Below are positions 35,472 through 43,936 of a stretch of 64,000 nucleotides of DNA, in pieces. The position numbers were made by a program, and so were the translations under genes. The stretch's first letter is position 1; each line of letters starts with the position of its first letter. The stretch is from assembly GCA_016839245.1 (NCBI GenBank), contig JAEOUN010000058.1:58197-122196 (forward strand), read 5' to 3'. Below the pieces are notes generated by a model. It searched no databases. It was not told the DNA's origin and worked only from the letters and a program-made list of their open reading frames with translations. Origin of the DNA: Candidatus Thorarchaeota archaeon (GTDB lineage Archaea; Asgardarchaeota; Thorarchaeia; Thorarchaeales; Thorarchaeaceae).

Positions 35472-37055
35472 ATGGCTGGTCATGTTATTGAAGCAATTCT
35501 AATCACCGACAAGAATAGTAATCCTCGGTTCTACATGCAGCTTGATCCAAGAGCCTTTGGTATGGACCCAATCCTTGCATCAAGTTTCTTTACAGCTATT
35601 GATATGTTCTCAAAAGAAGTATTTCAACAGAGTGCCCCTGTGTTCCATGTTGATTATGGAGCTCACATATTCACTGTATTGAATGGTGAGTCCGCACATA
35701 TGATTGCTGTGGGTGTCCAGAGGCTCAATACTGAGATTATTCACATCCTTGACTCGCTTCTGACGGAATTTGAAGAGAAATGGTTACCAACTACTGAAAT
35801 GCTTGATGCTGGTGCCCCCTTTGTCGATGCATACCTTGAACCTTTTGGCGAGAGTATCATGATGAAGCTCTCCTTTGATAATCTTCCAGATTCTTGGGTA
35901 CCATATTTCACAGTCGATCCAAATGCTATAATCACTAAAAGTGGGACTCTAATCCCTATAATAAATGGATCACGAAATATGAAGGAGATTCTTGAAGTAA
36001 GTGGCTTATCAAAGAGAGACCTCTATCTTGAGATCTCCAAATTATGGGCACATAGAGTCATCCGATTTCGAAATACGCTCAGCTTTAATGATTATGTAGA
36101 TACACGAACCGACTTCTTCAAGTATGTACAAGCTACATCAAGAGAGATAGAATCCTTACGAAGTGTCCATCCTGAGATGATATCAATGATTCCTCACATT
36201 GTAGGATTGATGAATGGACGACGAAGTGTTCGTGAATTATTGGTCTTGCTTGGAACATCATATGATGAGCGTGAGATACTGCGTGTATTGGATTACTTGC
36301 TTGAAAACAGCGTTATAGAAGCACTGACCCCAGAGAAACGACGAATACTTTTGGTGAAAGAGGTTCTTGCGATGTGTTTGAACATCGCTGAGGAATATTA
36401 TCATCATGAAGCAACGTCAAAAGCTCTCATTTCTGCAATGAAGGCTTGTGATGCGCCAGAGGTGATTAGCCAATTCATATTGACAGATGGTCGATGGGGG
36501 ATCGATTTTGGCGTTAAGGTGCTCGAAGGCCTAAACAACCGGAGATTGATGCTCATTTTTGGCGAGTGGATGAAGATACTGGCTCAATTTTCAGCATTAC
36601 TTGATCCATCAAATCTTGAGTCCTTTATCAGGGCATTAATTTTTGCATTTTCAAATAACATAGTGAATCATTTTACTCCATTTGATTTTCGCGGTCTTGA
36701 AGAGTTTTCATTTTGGCTTGAACAGCTAAGCAGGAGTGGTTTCTCTCAGGTCAAGACTATCAAGACGGGGTCTCTGAAACCGTCAGGGGAAAATCCTGCT
36801 GAAGAGATGATCTTCACTTTGGTCACAAGAGGTCAAGCAATCTACGGAACGGAACGTATCACAAGAATCTGCGCGGCAGCTAACATTCCTTTGATGGATA
36901 TTCCTCCGGATTACTGGGTAGATTGGCAGAAGAACCAAAGTCTACAACGCTTAATGATTGAATATTCAAAACTTGGAGCAGCTGCAAAATTCACATTACT
37001 GCTCTTATCTACGCGTTTGGGACTGACTTTGCCACAATCTATTGAATTTACTTGA
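35472..37055 (+). CDS. Probable longin/roadblock-like sensor protein with winged-helix-like repeats
   Basis: This protein has about 527 residues from ATG 35472, chosen because GGTGG precedes it; the frame is open from 35343 but the extra 43 residues look like leader DNA. The N-terminal ~110 residues alternate strands and helices (EAILITDKNSNPRFYMQLDP, then FHVDYGAHIFTVLNG and IIHILDSLLTEFEEKW) in the manner of longin or roadblock folds. Two wHTH-like repeats follow (NGSRNMKEILEVSGLSKRDL; NGRRSVRELLVLLGTSYDER). The rest is helical. A Rab/Ras-like GTPase lies 82 bp downstream, suggesting the pair work together. The fold assignment is inference. Confidence 0.6.
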   Translation: MAGHVIEAILITDKNSNPRFYMQLDPRAFGMDPILASSFFTAIDMFSKEVFQQSAPVFHVDYGAHIFTVLNGESAHMIAVGVQRLNTEIIHILDSLLTEFEEKWLPTTEMLDAGAPFVDAYLEPFGESIMMKLSFDNLPDSWVPYFTVDPNAIITKSGTLIPIINGSRNMKEILEVSGLSKRDLYLEISKLWAHRVIRFRNTLSFNDYVDTRTDFFKYVQATSREIESLRSVHPEMISMIPHIVGLMNGRRSVRELLVLLGTSYDEREILRVLDYLLENSVIEALTPEKRRILLVKEVLAMCLNIAEEYYHHEATSKALISAMKACDAPEVISQFILTDGRWGIDFGVKVLEGLNNRRLMLIFGEWMKILAQFSALLDPSNLESFIRALIFAFSNNIVNHFTPFDFRGLEEFSFWLEQLSRSGFSQVKTIKTGSLKPSGENPAEEMIFTLVTRGQAIYGTERITRICAAANIPLMDIPPDYWVDWQKNQSLQRLMIEYSKLGAAAKFTLLLLSTRLGLTLPQSIEFT

Positions 37056-37137
37056 TTTGTGCATTTTAATTGATAATAATAATTGTTATCTGATAGCGAG
37101 CATTAATGAATACTGTAAATCAATAGGATGAATTTGG

Positions 37138-37653
37138 ATGAGCCCAACCTATCTTCTAAAAGTCGTTACCGTCGGAGCAGCATCAGTTGGGAAGACCAGC
37201 ATCATTATTCGATATTCAACAGGAGTCTTTAGAGAACATTATTCTCCAACTCTCGGAACCGGATTTGCATACAAGAAGCTACAGCTTGGAAACAATTTCA
37301 TTAACCTCCAAATATGGGATTTGGGGTCACAGGACTTTCTAGAGAGAGTACGGGCAAATTACTATATTGGCACTCAAGGGGTCATCTTCATGTATGATGT
37401 TACCTCTTGGGAGTCGTTTCATGCAGTAAAAGATTGGAAGAATGAAGTTGATCGACATGTTGAAGATTATAAGTCATTACTTGTCGCAAATAAAATTGAC
37501 CTAGTCGACGAGAGAGTGATTTCAACTGAGGAAGGCGAGAATCTTGCAAGAGAATATGGAATGGACTATATTGAGGTATCTGTTCTTCTAGATAATAATG
37601 TGCACAGAGCTTTTGAGATGATTGCTCAAAGTATTGGTGCTGATATGTTTTAG
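37138..37653 (+). CDS. Rab/Ras-like small GTPase with atypical switch II
   Basis: This 171-residue single-domain GTPase shows the P-loop GAASVGKTS (G13-S21), switch I with YSPTLGTGF (Thr38), switch II WDLGSQDF in place of WDxAGQE, NKID near residue 121 and a degenerate G5 EVSVLL. At the DxxG position the invariant Gly is Ser64, while Gln65 is kept. There is no C-terminal Cys for prenylation. Eukaryote-like GTPases of this kind are abundant in Asgard archaea. It lies downstream of the longin-like gene, same strand, and converges with the epimerase 2 bp away. Confidence 0.9.
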   Translation: MSPTYLLKVVTVGAASVGKTSIIIRYSTGVFREHYSPTLGTGFAYKKLQLGNNFINLQIWDLGSQDFLERVRANYYIGTQGVIFMYDVTSWESFHAVKDWKNEVDRHVEDYKSLLVANKIDLVDERVISTEEGENLAREYGMDYIEVSVLLDNNVHRAFEMIAQSIGADMF

Positions 37654-37655
37654 AC

Positions 37656-38624
37656 TCATTTTTCTGTGTAATATGGTGATACTGCAAGAATTCGTTTTCG
37701 TGCTTGAGATTTGAATAGCTTGGCAGCATATCGCTTCACTCCAATTTGCTTCTTTATCTCCTCGATATACTCATCAAATGTCCGTGTCTGAAATTGGAGC
37801 AATCGTTGAGACTCCTCAGTATCAAGCCAATCTGTGTAGTAATATTCCTCTGGTTTCTTAGCAACTCTAAATGCTGAGTCTGGCAACATACCTATTCCCA
37901 TTGACTCCATAAACTTCGAAATGAATTCCCGTTGAAGCATTTGAGCTGATTTTCCTCCACCTATAAGAAGCGTCTTTCCAATTGTATCTGCTTCAATTGC
38001 ATTGGCACAAGCTAATCCCACATCTCTTGAATGCACAAATTCGATACGTTGATCTAGAGGAATTTCAAAGAGCATTGGATCCATGTCTAATCCTATATTC
38101 AGTGGTGGAGCTGCAGCAAATCGTAAGATGGTCCAGGGAAGTGAACTCTCTCTTATCATGCTCTCGCATGCAATTTTGGTTTCAGTATAGACATCTGTGG
38201 CAACGAGTGGATCGTCTGCCTTTCTCGGAGGATCCAAATGCATCGTAGGTCCAAATGTTGAAACGGATCCCGCAAAAATCAACTTAGGTCTTATTTCCAG
38301 CTTTTCTGCAACGTTGATGATGTTTCTTGTTCCATCAATGTTTATTGAACGAGCAAGTTCGGGTTTCTTCTCAGATAAGGGAGGGATAATTCCTGCAAGG
38401 TGTATAATGCAACTCACATCTTGTACTGCAACCTCGACAAGGCCCTTATCTAAAATATCTCCCCAGATGACCTCAAAGTTGCCCTGTTTACTTAATCGTA
38501 TGTTTGTTTTCTCATTATTATCTGTATGAAGATCAAAACATCTGATTTCATATCCTCTGCCAAAAAGTGCCAATAAAGTACTCTCACCTATGTTTCCAAA
38601 GGCTCCTGTCAGTAGAACTTTCAT
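37656..38624 (-). CDS. NAD-dependent epimerase/dehydratase (extended SDR)
   Basis: This 322-residue extended short-chain dehydrogenase has the Rossmann motif TGAFGNIGE directly after the start and IHLAGIIPPLSEK. SINIDGTRNIINVAEKL and the catalytic region (Ser in FAGSVSTFG, Tyr and Lys in YTETKIACE) follow. It probably acts on a nucleotide sugar or similar substrate. ATG 38624 (MKVLLTGAFG) places the glycine motif at the canonical N-terminus; longer in-frame starts to 38666 are unlikely. It is co-directional with korA, 71 bp downstream of it, so it may ride on the korDA transcript. Confidence 0.85.
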   Translation of the reverse strand: MKVLLTGAFGNIGESTLLALFGRGYEIRCFDLHTDNNEKTNIRLSKQGNFEVIWGDILDKGLVEVAVQDVSCIIHLAGIIPPLSEKKPELARSINIDGTRNIINVAEKLEIRPKLIFAGSVSTFGPTMHLDPPRKADDPLVATDVYTETKIACESMIRESSLPWTILRFAAAPPLNIGLDMDPMLFEIPLDQRIEFVHSRDVGLACANAIEADTIGKTLLIGGGKSAQMLQREFISKFMESMGIGMLPDSAFRVAKKPEEYYYTDWLDTEESQRLLQFQTRTFDEYIEEIKKQIGVKRYAAKLFKSQARKRILAVSPYYTEK

Positions 38625-38695
38625 AACCTCTATAGTGTCAACAGAAGCCTTAACTCTTTGCTCCAAGAGATTTTAGAATTGAGATTTCAGGAATG

Positions 38696-39832
38696 TTAAA
38701 TTGAGTTTACTTCTCTGATTTTGGTGAGAATTTCATTAGGCAACTGGGGCATTCCAGCGGGTTTTGTCATGAGATGCACAGGTGTCGGTGCAGCTGCAGA
38801 TCTCACCATATGATAGACTTGGCCAAGATTTTGTTCTGCAACAATAATATGCTCCACTTCGGATGCTAACTGTGCTACCTGCTTTTCTGGGAATGGCCAT
38901 ACTGTCTTAAGTCTGAGTAGTCCTGCTTTGATACCCTCTGCTTGAGCATCTTTGATTGCTCTCTTAGCACTTCTTGACGGAGTTCCATACGCAATTACTC
39001 CAATTTTCGCATCATCAAGAAAGAAACGTTCAACGTCAATTATCTTATCTGAATTATTCAAAATTTTATTGTTCAACCGAGTAATGAGTTCAATCTGTAC
39101 GTCTTCGTTATCACTTGGGTAACCTCTTTCGTCATGAGTCAATCCCGTTGCATAGAATTGGTACTTTGACCCGAATAGAGCCATGGGTGGTACAAGGTCC
39201 TTATCTGCTTTGAAAGGCAAGTATTCATCGGGATTACCTGTTGGCATCTTTCTATACTCAAGTTTGAGATTTTTTTCGTCAGGGATTACAAGTCGTTCTC
39301 TCATATGACCAACTGTTTCATCTGCAAGCACAAATACTGGGGTACGATATTTCTCTGATAGATTGAATGCTTGGACTGTCTGATCAAACATCTCCTGAAC
39401 TGATGCAGGAGTCAGTGCAATAATCTGATAGTCTCCATGACTTCCCCATTTTGCCTGCATTATATCTCCCTGTTGTCCTCTTGTAGGTTGACCAGTACTT
39501 GGTCCACCTCGCATGATATTCACTAACACGAGGGGCGTTTCAGTCATGACAGCAAGACCAACTGCTTCAAGCATCAAGCTTACTCCTGGTCCGGATGTCG
39601 CTGTCATGGATTTGACTCCGGTCCAAGAAGCTCCAATTACACTAGTTATAGATGCAATTTCATCTTCATACTGAACATAGGCACCGCCAACCTGAGGCAT
39701 TCGCTGGGACATCCATTCTGCAATCTCAGTTGCTGGTGTAATAGGATACCCTCCAAAATAACGACAGCCTGCACTAAGAGCTCCTTCAGCACATGCAATA
39801 TCACCCATTGTAAACATAATGCGTTCAGGCAT
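38696..39832 (-). CDS. korA: 2-oxoacid:ferredoxin oxidoreductase alpha subunit (KorA)
   Basis: This 378-residue alpha subunit opens with the KorA-type block GDIACAEGALSAGCRYFGGYP followed by ITPATEIAEWM. TSGPGVSLMLEAVGLAVMTE and GGPSTGQPTRGQQGD complete the pyrimidine-binding and transketolase-like elements. It catalyses reversible ferredoxin-dependent decarboxylation of a 2-oxoacid, most likely 2-oxoglutarate/succinyl-CoA. ATG 39832 immediately follows the korD stop. Beta and gamma subunits are separated from it by the GTPase/longin segment. Confidence 0.93.
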   Translation of the reverse strand: MPERIMFTMGDIACAEGALSAGCRYFGGYPITPATEIAEWMSQRMPQVGGAYVQYEDEIASITSVIGASWTGVKSMTATSGPGVSLMLEAVGLAVMTETPLVLVNIMRGGPSTGQPTRGQQGDIMQAKWGSHGDYQIIALTPASVQEMFDQTVQAFNLSEKYRTPVFVLADETVGHMRERLVIPDEKNLKLEYRKMPTGNPDEYLPFKADKDLVPPMALFGSKYQFYATGLTHDERGYPSDNEDVQIELITRLNNKILNNSDKIIDVERFFLDDAKIGVIAYGTPSRSAKRAIKDAQAEGIKAGLLRLKTVWPFPEKQVAQLASEVEHIIVAEQNLGQVYHMVRSAAAPTPVHLMTKPAGMPQLPNEILTKIREVNSI

Positions 39833-40183
39833 CTAGCTAGACTCCTCCTTCTTAGCCCTCTCTGCTTCGAATTCAGGTATTACTGTTCCTTCTTGTAATG
39901 CTCCTTTCTTGTAAGCCTTCTCTGCTTCATCTCGTCCTATAAGAAAGATTGCCATGTCTGGACAGATTCTTTCACAAAACTCGCAGCTAACGCAGGCATC
40001 AATATCACATGCGGTGACAGGATGGTATCCTTTTCGATTATAAATATCAGTAAGGCAGAGCACCTTCTTTGGACAGAATTCAATACAGAGACCGCACTCT
40101 TTGCATTGTTCTTGCAGAATCACTAAGACCTTCTCTCTAGTTCTCGGGGGCTTTGGTGTGATTGGTTTTCTGACGGTTGACAT
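39833..40183 (-). CDS. korD: 2-oxoacid:ferredoxin oxidoreductase delta subunit, ferredoxin-like (KorD)
   Basis: This subunit of about 116 residues has two 4Fe-4S motifs: CKECGLCIEFCPKKVLCL and CVSCEFCERICPDMAIFL. It passes electrons to external ferredoxin. ATG 40183 (MSTVRKPITPK) has GGGTGA 8 nt upstream; GTG 40195 would overlap that site. It is first of the korD-korA pair. Confidence 0.92.
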   Translation of the reverse strand: MSTVRKPITPKPPRTREKVLVILQEQCKECGLCIEFCPKKVLCLTDIYNRKGYHPVTACDIDACVSCEFCERICPDMAIFLIGRDEAEKAYKKGALQEGTVIPEFEAERAKKEESS

Positions 40184-40251
40184 TGATTTTTTCACCCGAA
40201 TTGTATATTGAGAGTCGGTGCCTTTTAGAGCAGTATGGGAGATTTTCTGAA

Positions 40252-40264
40252 ATTATATATTATG
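40252..40264 (-). promoter_or_regulatory. Candidate TATA box for korDA
   Basis: On the minus strand the stretch reads ATAATATATAAT. It lies about 75 nt before ATG 40183, so transcription would begin near 40230. It rests on motif and spacing only. Confidence 0.4.
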
Positions 40265-40392
40265 CGTGAACCTTTGCGGGGTATTATTCCTTTTTAGCCT
40301 TGCCTTATTGCACACTCATTTGTCTGATTGATTAGCAGTGTTTAAGAGTGGTTTCATATTACTCTCTAGATAAGATATTGGAGTAGTGGGTC

Positions 40393-40860
40393 TTGACCAA
40401 GCAGGAGCCGAGCGATGATGAATTGGCTGAATTAATCAAAGGAAAGACCCTCAGTGTATATTGGTATATGCTTCGCCATCCCGAACCATTGACTGCTCGA
40501 GAGATACAGCGTGGTGCATCACTCTCAAGTCCCTCTCTCTCAATGCATCATTTAGAACGACTCCGTCAATATGGTTTGGTGGACAAAGATGTTCATGGAC
40601 AATATAGAATAAAACGAGATGTACGAATTGGCATTCTAAATCAATTCATAGGAAGAGGGCGAATCATGGTTCCTCGATTTCTCACATATGCAACCTTTTT
40701 TACATCTCTAACTGCTGCTTTAGGATTTCTCGTGTTTTGGTTTGGCGATTGGTACTCTGAAACACTGATTGTTCTCCTAATATTAGCGTGCCTTGTTTTG
40801 TGGTATGAGGCATTGAAAATCTGGAGGGAACAGCCGTTCCCAGAAGGTGATAGAGATTGA
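40393..40860 (+). CDS. Membrane-anchored winged-helix transcriptional regulator
   Basis: This 155-residue protein has an ArsR/MarR-like winged helix (LTAREIQRGASLSSPSLSMH, then HLERLRQYGLVDKDVHGQY) followed by two transmembrane helices (FLTYATFFTSLTAALGFLVFW and TLIVLLILACLVLWYEAL). It could sense the membrane and bind DNA directly, a one-component design. TTG 40393 is the probable start with GGAG 9 nt upstream. Its stop overlaps the TTG start of the surface protein (TTGA), so the two are translationally coupled. Confidence 0.75.
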   Translation: MTKQEPSDDELAELIKGKTLSVYWYMLRHPEPLTAREIQRGASLSSPSLSMHHLERLRQYGLVDKDVHGQYRIKRDVRIGILNQFIGRGRIMVPRFLTYATFFTSLTAALGFLVFWFGDWYSETLIVLLILACLVLWYEALKIWREQPFPEGDRD

Positions 40861-41807
40861 ACAGACTAAGTAATCTAAGGAAAAGCAATAGAACGATTCT
40901 ATTTCTATTGATTATGGTACTTGTCATCCCTCTTGTAAGTGTACGTGAAACTGGATTGGACAACTCAATGTCTTTGTTTCCTACAATCCAATCAATTCAA
41001 TCCGCTGAAAATCCTATCTTGAATCTCACATATACCACTCTTACTAACCTCAATCCTCAGAAAATTACTTCCAACTCTATAATTGCTGGTGATCATGTAT
41101 TAGTAAAGGCAGAGTGGACCCCTACTGTGGTCAACAGATCTCGTCTTGAGATTGATGCTCCTGCTATCCCTGCATCATTGTCTGAAGACCTAACTACATC
41201 TATAGTCCAAATAGATACAAAGAATCTCAAGAACAATGCTACTTGCACAATAATTGCTACTGCTTATTTGACAAATGGATCCATTATATCAGAAACGTTC
41301 GTTAATGTATATATTGGGAATTTCTTTGTTCCCAAGGTCGAAGTTGTTTTACCCAATGGTGGAGAACACTGGACAGGTGTAAACAATATTACTTGGACAG
41401 CGACTGATACAAATACTGCTGATTCATTACGATTTGAAGTAAGCATTTCCTCAGATTCAGGCATTTCCTTTGAAGTATTGGCTTCATCACTAACGCATAA
41501 GTGGTTCGAGTGGAACTGCTCATCCTTTGATAAACTTGATACCTATATTGTCCGTGTACGTGTTACAGATGGTATCTACTTCTCGTTTGATTTTTCTGAT
41601 TCGGTTTTTTCAGCTGGAGAGATTACTCATGGTACTGTGACGACTACCACCACAACCAATACTACCACAACATCGAACACAACATCTACAACTACGACTG
41701 GAATAAATCCCTTTGAAATGCGTGTACTCATCTTTGTGGCTATTCTTCTCACTTCAAGTTGTGTAATGGCATTAGTTGTATATTATGCATCTCGGAACTG
41801 GTTCTAG
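40857..41807 (+). CDS. Surface-exposed protein with Ig-like domain and Thr-rich stalk
   Basis: This 316-residue protein starts with a signal or anchor helix (TILFLLIMVLVIPLVSV). A beta-rich extracellular part includes VVLPNGGEHWTGVNNITWTA, the pattern of Ser/Thr-rich surface-protein Ig-like repeats. A Thr-rich stalk (TVTTTTTTNTTTTSNTTSTT), likely O- and N-glycosylated, and a C-terminal transmembrane helix (LIFVAILLTSSCVMALVVYY) follow. AAGGTGA lies 6 nt before TTG 40857. The upstream membrane regulator probably controls or senses it. Confidence 0.75.
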   Translation: MNRLSNLRKSNRTILFLLIMVLVIPLVSVRETGLDNSMSLFPTIQSIQSAENPILNLTYTTLTNLNPQKITSNSIIAGDHVLVKAEWTPTVVNRSRLEIDAPAIPASLSEDLTTSIVQIDTKNLKNNATCTIIATAYLTNGSIISETFVNVYIGNFFVPKVEVVLPNGGEHWTGVNNITWTATDTNTADSLRFEVSISSDSGISFEVLASSLTHKWFEWNCSSFDKLDTYIVRVRVTDGIYFSFDFSDSVFSAGEITHGTVTTTTTTNTTTTSNTTSTTTTGINPFEMRVLIFVAILLTSSCVMALVVYYASRNWF

Positions 41808-41809
41808 TC

Positions 41810-42709
41810 CTATGTTCCGAGGATCTTCTCAAGTACTGGCTGAGTATCTATCATATGGACATTGAGTCCAAGTTCCGTTGAATCAAGGCCCATTGCTAGA
41901 CCGAGTAATTGAGTGAAATAAAGAACGGGAATTTGATATCTCTTCTCTCCTAGTTCTTTATTAAGCTGCACTTGAGAAAACTCAAATTGAAGATGACAGA
42001 ATGAGCACACATTGACCAGACAATCGACTCCTGCATCCATCATATTATCGAGCTTCTCTTTGGCAATATCAACACTTACTGCTGCTTGACTACCTCGAAC
42101 ACCTCCTCCTGCTCCACAACAGAGAAATTTATCCTTATATTTGGCACTCTCTGCTCCTGTTGCTTCAACTAATTCATCTAAGAAGGTGTGTCGTTGAGTC
42201 TGTTTCCATGGACGATTCTTACTTGGTTTTAACAGGTGACACCCATAGTGTACGCCTACTCTTATTCCATTAAGAGGTCTTTTGACCAATGCTTTGATGT
42301 CTTTTAGATCAATTTCATTTACAACCTCAATGATGTGTTTAACTCCAACCTTCCCCTCAAATTTTATCCCGAGCCCCTTAAAGACATCTTGTACCTCTTT
42401 CAGCCTTTTAGGATGTTCATGAATTTCCGCTAGAGCCTCTTTGAATGTCCCATAACACCCGTTACATCCAGTAATTAGATCATGACCACTCATCTCTGCT
42501 AGTGCTAAGTTTCTGGATGCTAATGCAAGCCATGTAGGTTCATCGAAGGATCTAATCACTCCAGGCGCAGGACAGCAACTTGCTCCCTTAAGATCCTCCA
42601 GTTCTATTCCGAGTTTTGGTAGTACTAGTCTAATGCTTGCTTCTACATTTGGAAATCTGTTAGGCATCACACACCCTAGAAAGAATGAATACGTCTGTGA
42701 TTCAGTCAC
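41810..42709 (-). CDS. hdrB: HdrB-like heterodisulfide reductase subunit B, copy 1
   Basis: This 299-residue protein has two CCG domains: GASCCPAPGV with TGCNGCYGTF, and HYGCHLLKPSKNRPW with FLCCGAGGGVRG and NVCSFCHLQFEF. In methanogens these bind non-cubane 4Fe-4S clusters that reduce a disulfide; the physiological disulfide here is unknown. GTG 42709 (MTESQTYSFF) has GGAGGAG 7 nt upstream and follows the hdrC stop by 1 nt. It is divergent from a paralogous pair at 43389-44860. Confidence 0.92.
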   Translation of the reverse strand: MTESQTYSFFLGCVMPNRFPNVEASIRLVLPKLGIELEDLKGASCCPAPGVIRSFDEPTWLALASRNLALAEMSGHDLITGCNGCYGTFKEALAEIHEHPKRLKEVQDVFKGLGIKFEGKVGVKHIIEVVNEIDLKDIKALVKRPLNGIRVGVHYGCHLLKPSKNRPWKQTQRHTFLDELVEATGAESAKYKDKFLCCGAGGGVRGSQAAVSVDIAKEKLDNMMDAGVDCLVNVCSFCHLQFEFSQVQLNKELGEKRYQIPVLYFTQLLGLAMGLDSTELGLNVHMIDTQPVLEKILGT

Positions 42710-42710
42710 T

Positions 42711-43256
42711 TCAACTCTCCTCCTTCTCCTCTTCAATGAGTTTTTTGAATCCTGTTCGTTTCAATATCGTTTGGACATCATGAAGTGCTTTTTCACTCGA
42801 GTGTGTTGTTGGAGGAATTTCAGGAATCCCCAGCTCCTTTCTTATTGCCTGGTTTGCATCATCTAATGGAACTGCGTGTCCTGTTTCGAGGAGTTTCTGC
42901 GAGGTCTTCCTATGTTGTGGTAACATGTACCCTTCTTTAACAGCCATGTTTCTCATAATGATAATTGCATCAGTGACTTTGATCTGTCTTGGGCATCGCT
43001 CCAAACATGTTAGACAGGTTGCACACAACCAGAGATCGGGGCTAGACAGGACTTCATCCTTTAAACCAAGGAGAGCTTTTCTGACGAGTTCACGCGTTCT
43101 AAAAGCCGTTCTTCGACCACTAGGACAGACACTAGAACATGTGCCACACTGGATGCACGTTCTGAGTCTATCAGCTCCTGCTTCGATGACCTTGTCAAGG
43201 AACTCTGGATCAATAGCATCGTTTTCTATTGTTTCCCGAGATATGTTATCTGTCAT
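42711..43256 (-). CDS. hdrC: HdrC-like heterodisulfide reductase subunit C, copy 1
   Basis: This 181-residue iron-sulfur subunit has two 4Fe-4S motifs: CIQCGTCSSVCPSGRR and LCATCLTCLERCPRQIK. They relay electrons from HdrA to HdrB. ATG 43256 is preceded by GAGGACA. It is coupled to hdrB by a 1-nt gap. The divergent paralogue begins at 43389, leaving 132 bp of shared control region. Confidence 0.92.
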   Translation of the reverse strand: MTDNISRETIENDAIDPEFLDKVIEAGADRLRTCIQCGTCSSVCPSGRRTAFRTRELVRKALLGLKDEVLSSPDLWLCATCLTCLERCPRQIKVTDAIIIMRNMAVKEGYMLPQHRKTSQKLLETGHAVPLDDANQAIRKELGIPEIPPTTHSSEKALHDVQTILKRTGFKKLIEEEKEES

Positions 43257-43388
43257 TGGATGTCCTCAACAAACCATTATTGTGTTTCTCAAATAATGAG
43301 ATATAAGGATTAAGGAGAGCGATAATGTCCTTTCGGTAATGGATTTAAGGGTAAAATTCAAGCAGACTTTTACTGCCGGTGGACTATC
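43257..43388. promoter_or_regulatory. Shared divergent control region of the two hdrCB pairs
   Basis: This 132-bp region separates two outward-facing hdrCB operons. It is A/T-rich with GAGATATAAGG near 43299 as a possible plus-strand TATA box, and a GGTGG ribosome site just before TTG 43389. I saw no perfect palindrome. Confidence 0.4.
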
Positions 43389-43931
43389 TTGACGAGTACT
43401 GAAGAGAAGACTGCAATCGAGATTGATATTCCAGATGATTCATTCATCCAAATGATCAAAAAGACTGGCGGGCCAAACATTCAGAATTGCTATCAATGTG
43501 GTACCTGTTCTGGAAGTTGTCCTGCTGGTGCGCGTACTAATTATCTCGTACGCGGTATTATCAGAAAGGCTCTCCTTGGCCTAAAGGAGCAATGCATCTC
43601 TGCACCAGAATTATGGTATTGCACTACCTGCTATACCTGCACTGATCGTTGCCCGCAGGATGTCAAGCCTACTGATGTCATTAAAGCAATTCGTAATATT
43701 GCAGTAGCAGAGGGGTATATGCTTACACCACACCAAAAGACGGCCCAGAAAGTGCTTGAGGCAGGTCATGCAGTTCCATTAGATAAAGAATCATGGTCTG
43801 ATTTGCGTGAGAAGGTCGGTCTTGAGAGAGTACCCCCCAATGCCAGTCGCTATGCAGAAGCGATTGAAGAAATCAAAAAGATTGCTAAGAAGACAGGCTT
43901 TGATAAACTCGTTGCAGATAAGGGGGAGTGA
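43389..43931 (+). CDS. hdrC: HdrC-like heterodisulfide reductase subunit C, copy 2
   Basis: This 180-residue paralogue of the divergent hdrC has CYQCGTCSGSCPAGARTNYL and YCTTCYTCTDRCPQDVKPTD as two 4Fe-4S sites. TTG 43389 is the start, with GGTGG 6 nt upstream. It shares motif order and length with copy 1. The stop is followed at 5 bp by the hdrB ATG. Confidence 0.92.
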   Translation: MTSTEEKTAIEIDIPDDSFIQMIKKTGGPNIQNCYQCGTCSGSCPAGARTNYLVRGIIRKALLGLKEQCISAPELWYCTTCYTCTDRCPQDVKPTDVIKAIRNIAVAEGYMLTPHQKTAQKVLEAGHAVPLDKESWSDLREKVGLERVPPNASRYAEAIEEIKKIAKKTGFDKLVADKGE

Positions 43932-43936
43932 GATTA

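Noticed and set aside
41640..41700. Thr-rich low-complexity repeat as a CRISPR or microsatellite signal
   Set aside because: It is in frame and encodes a Thr/Asn stalk of a surface protein; spacing is not CRISPR-like.
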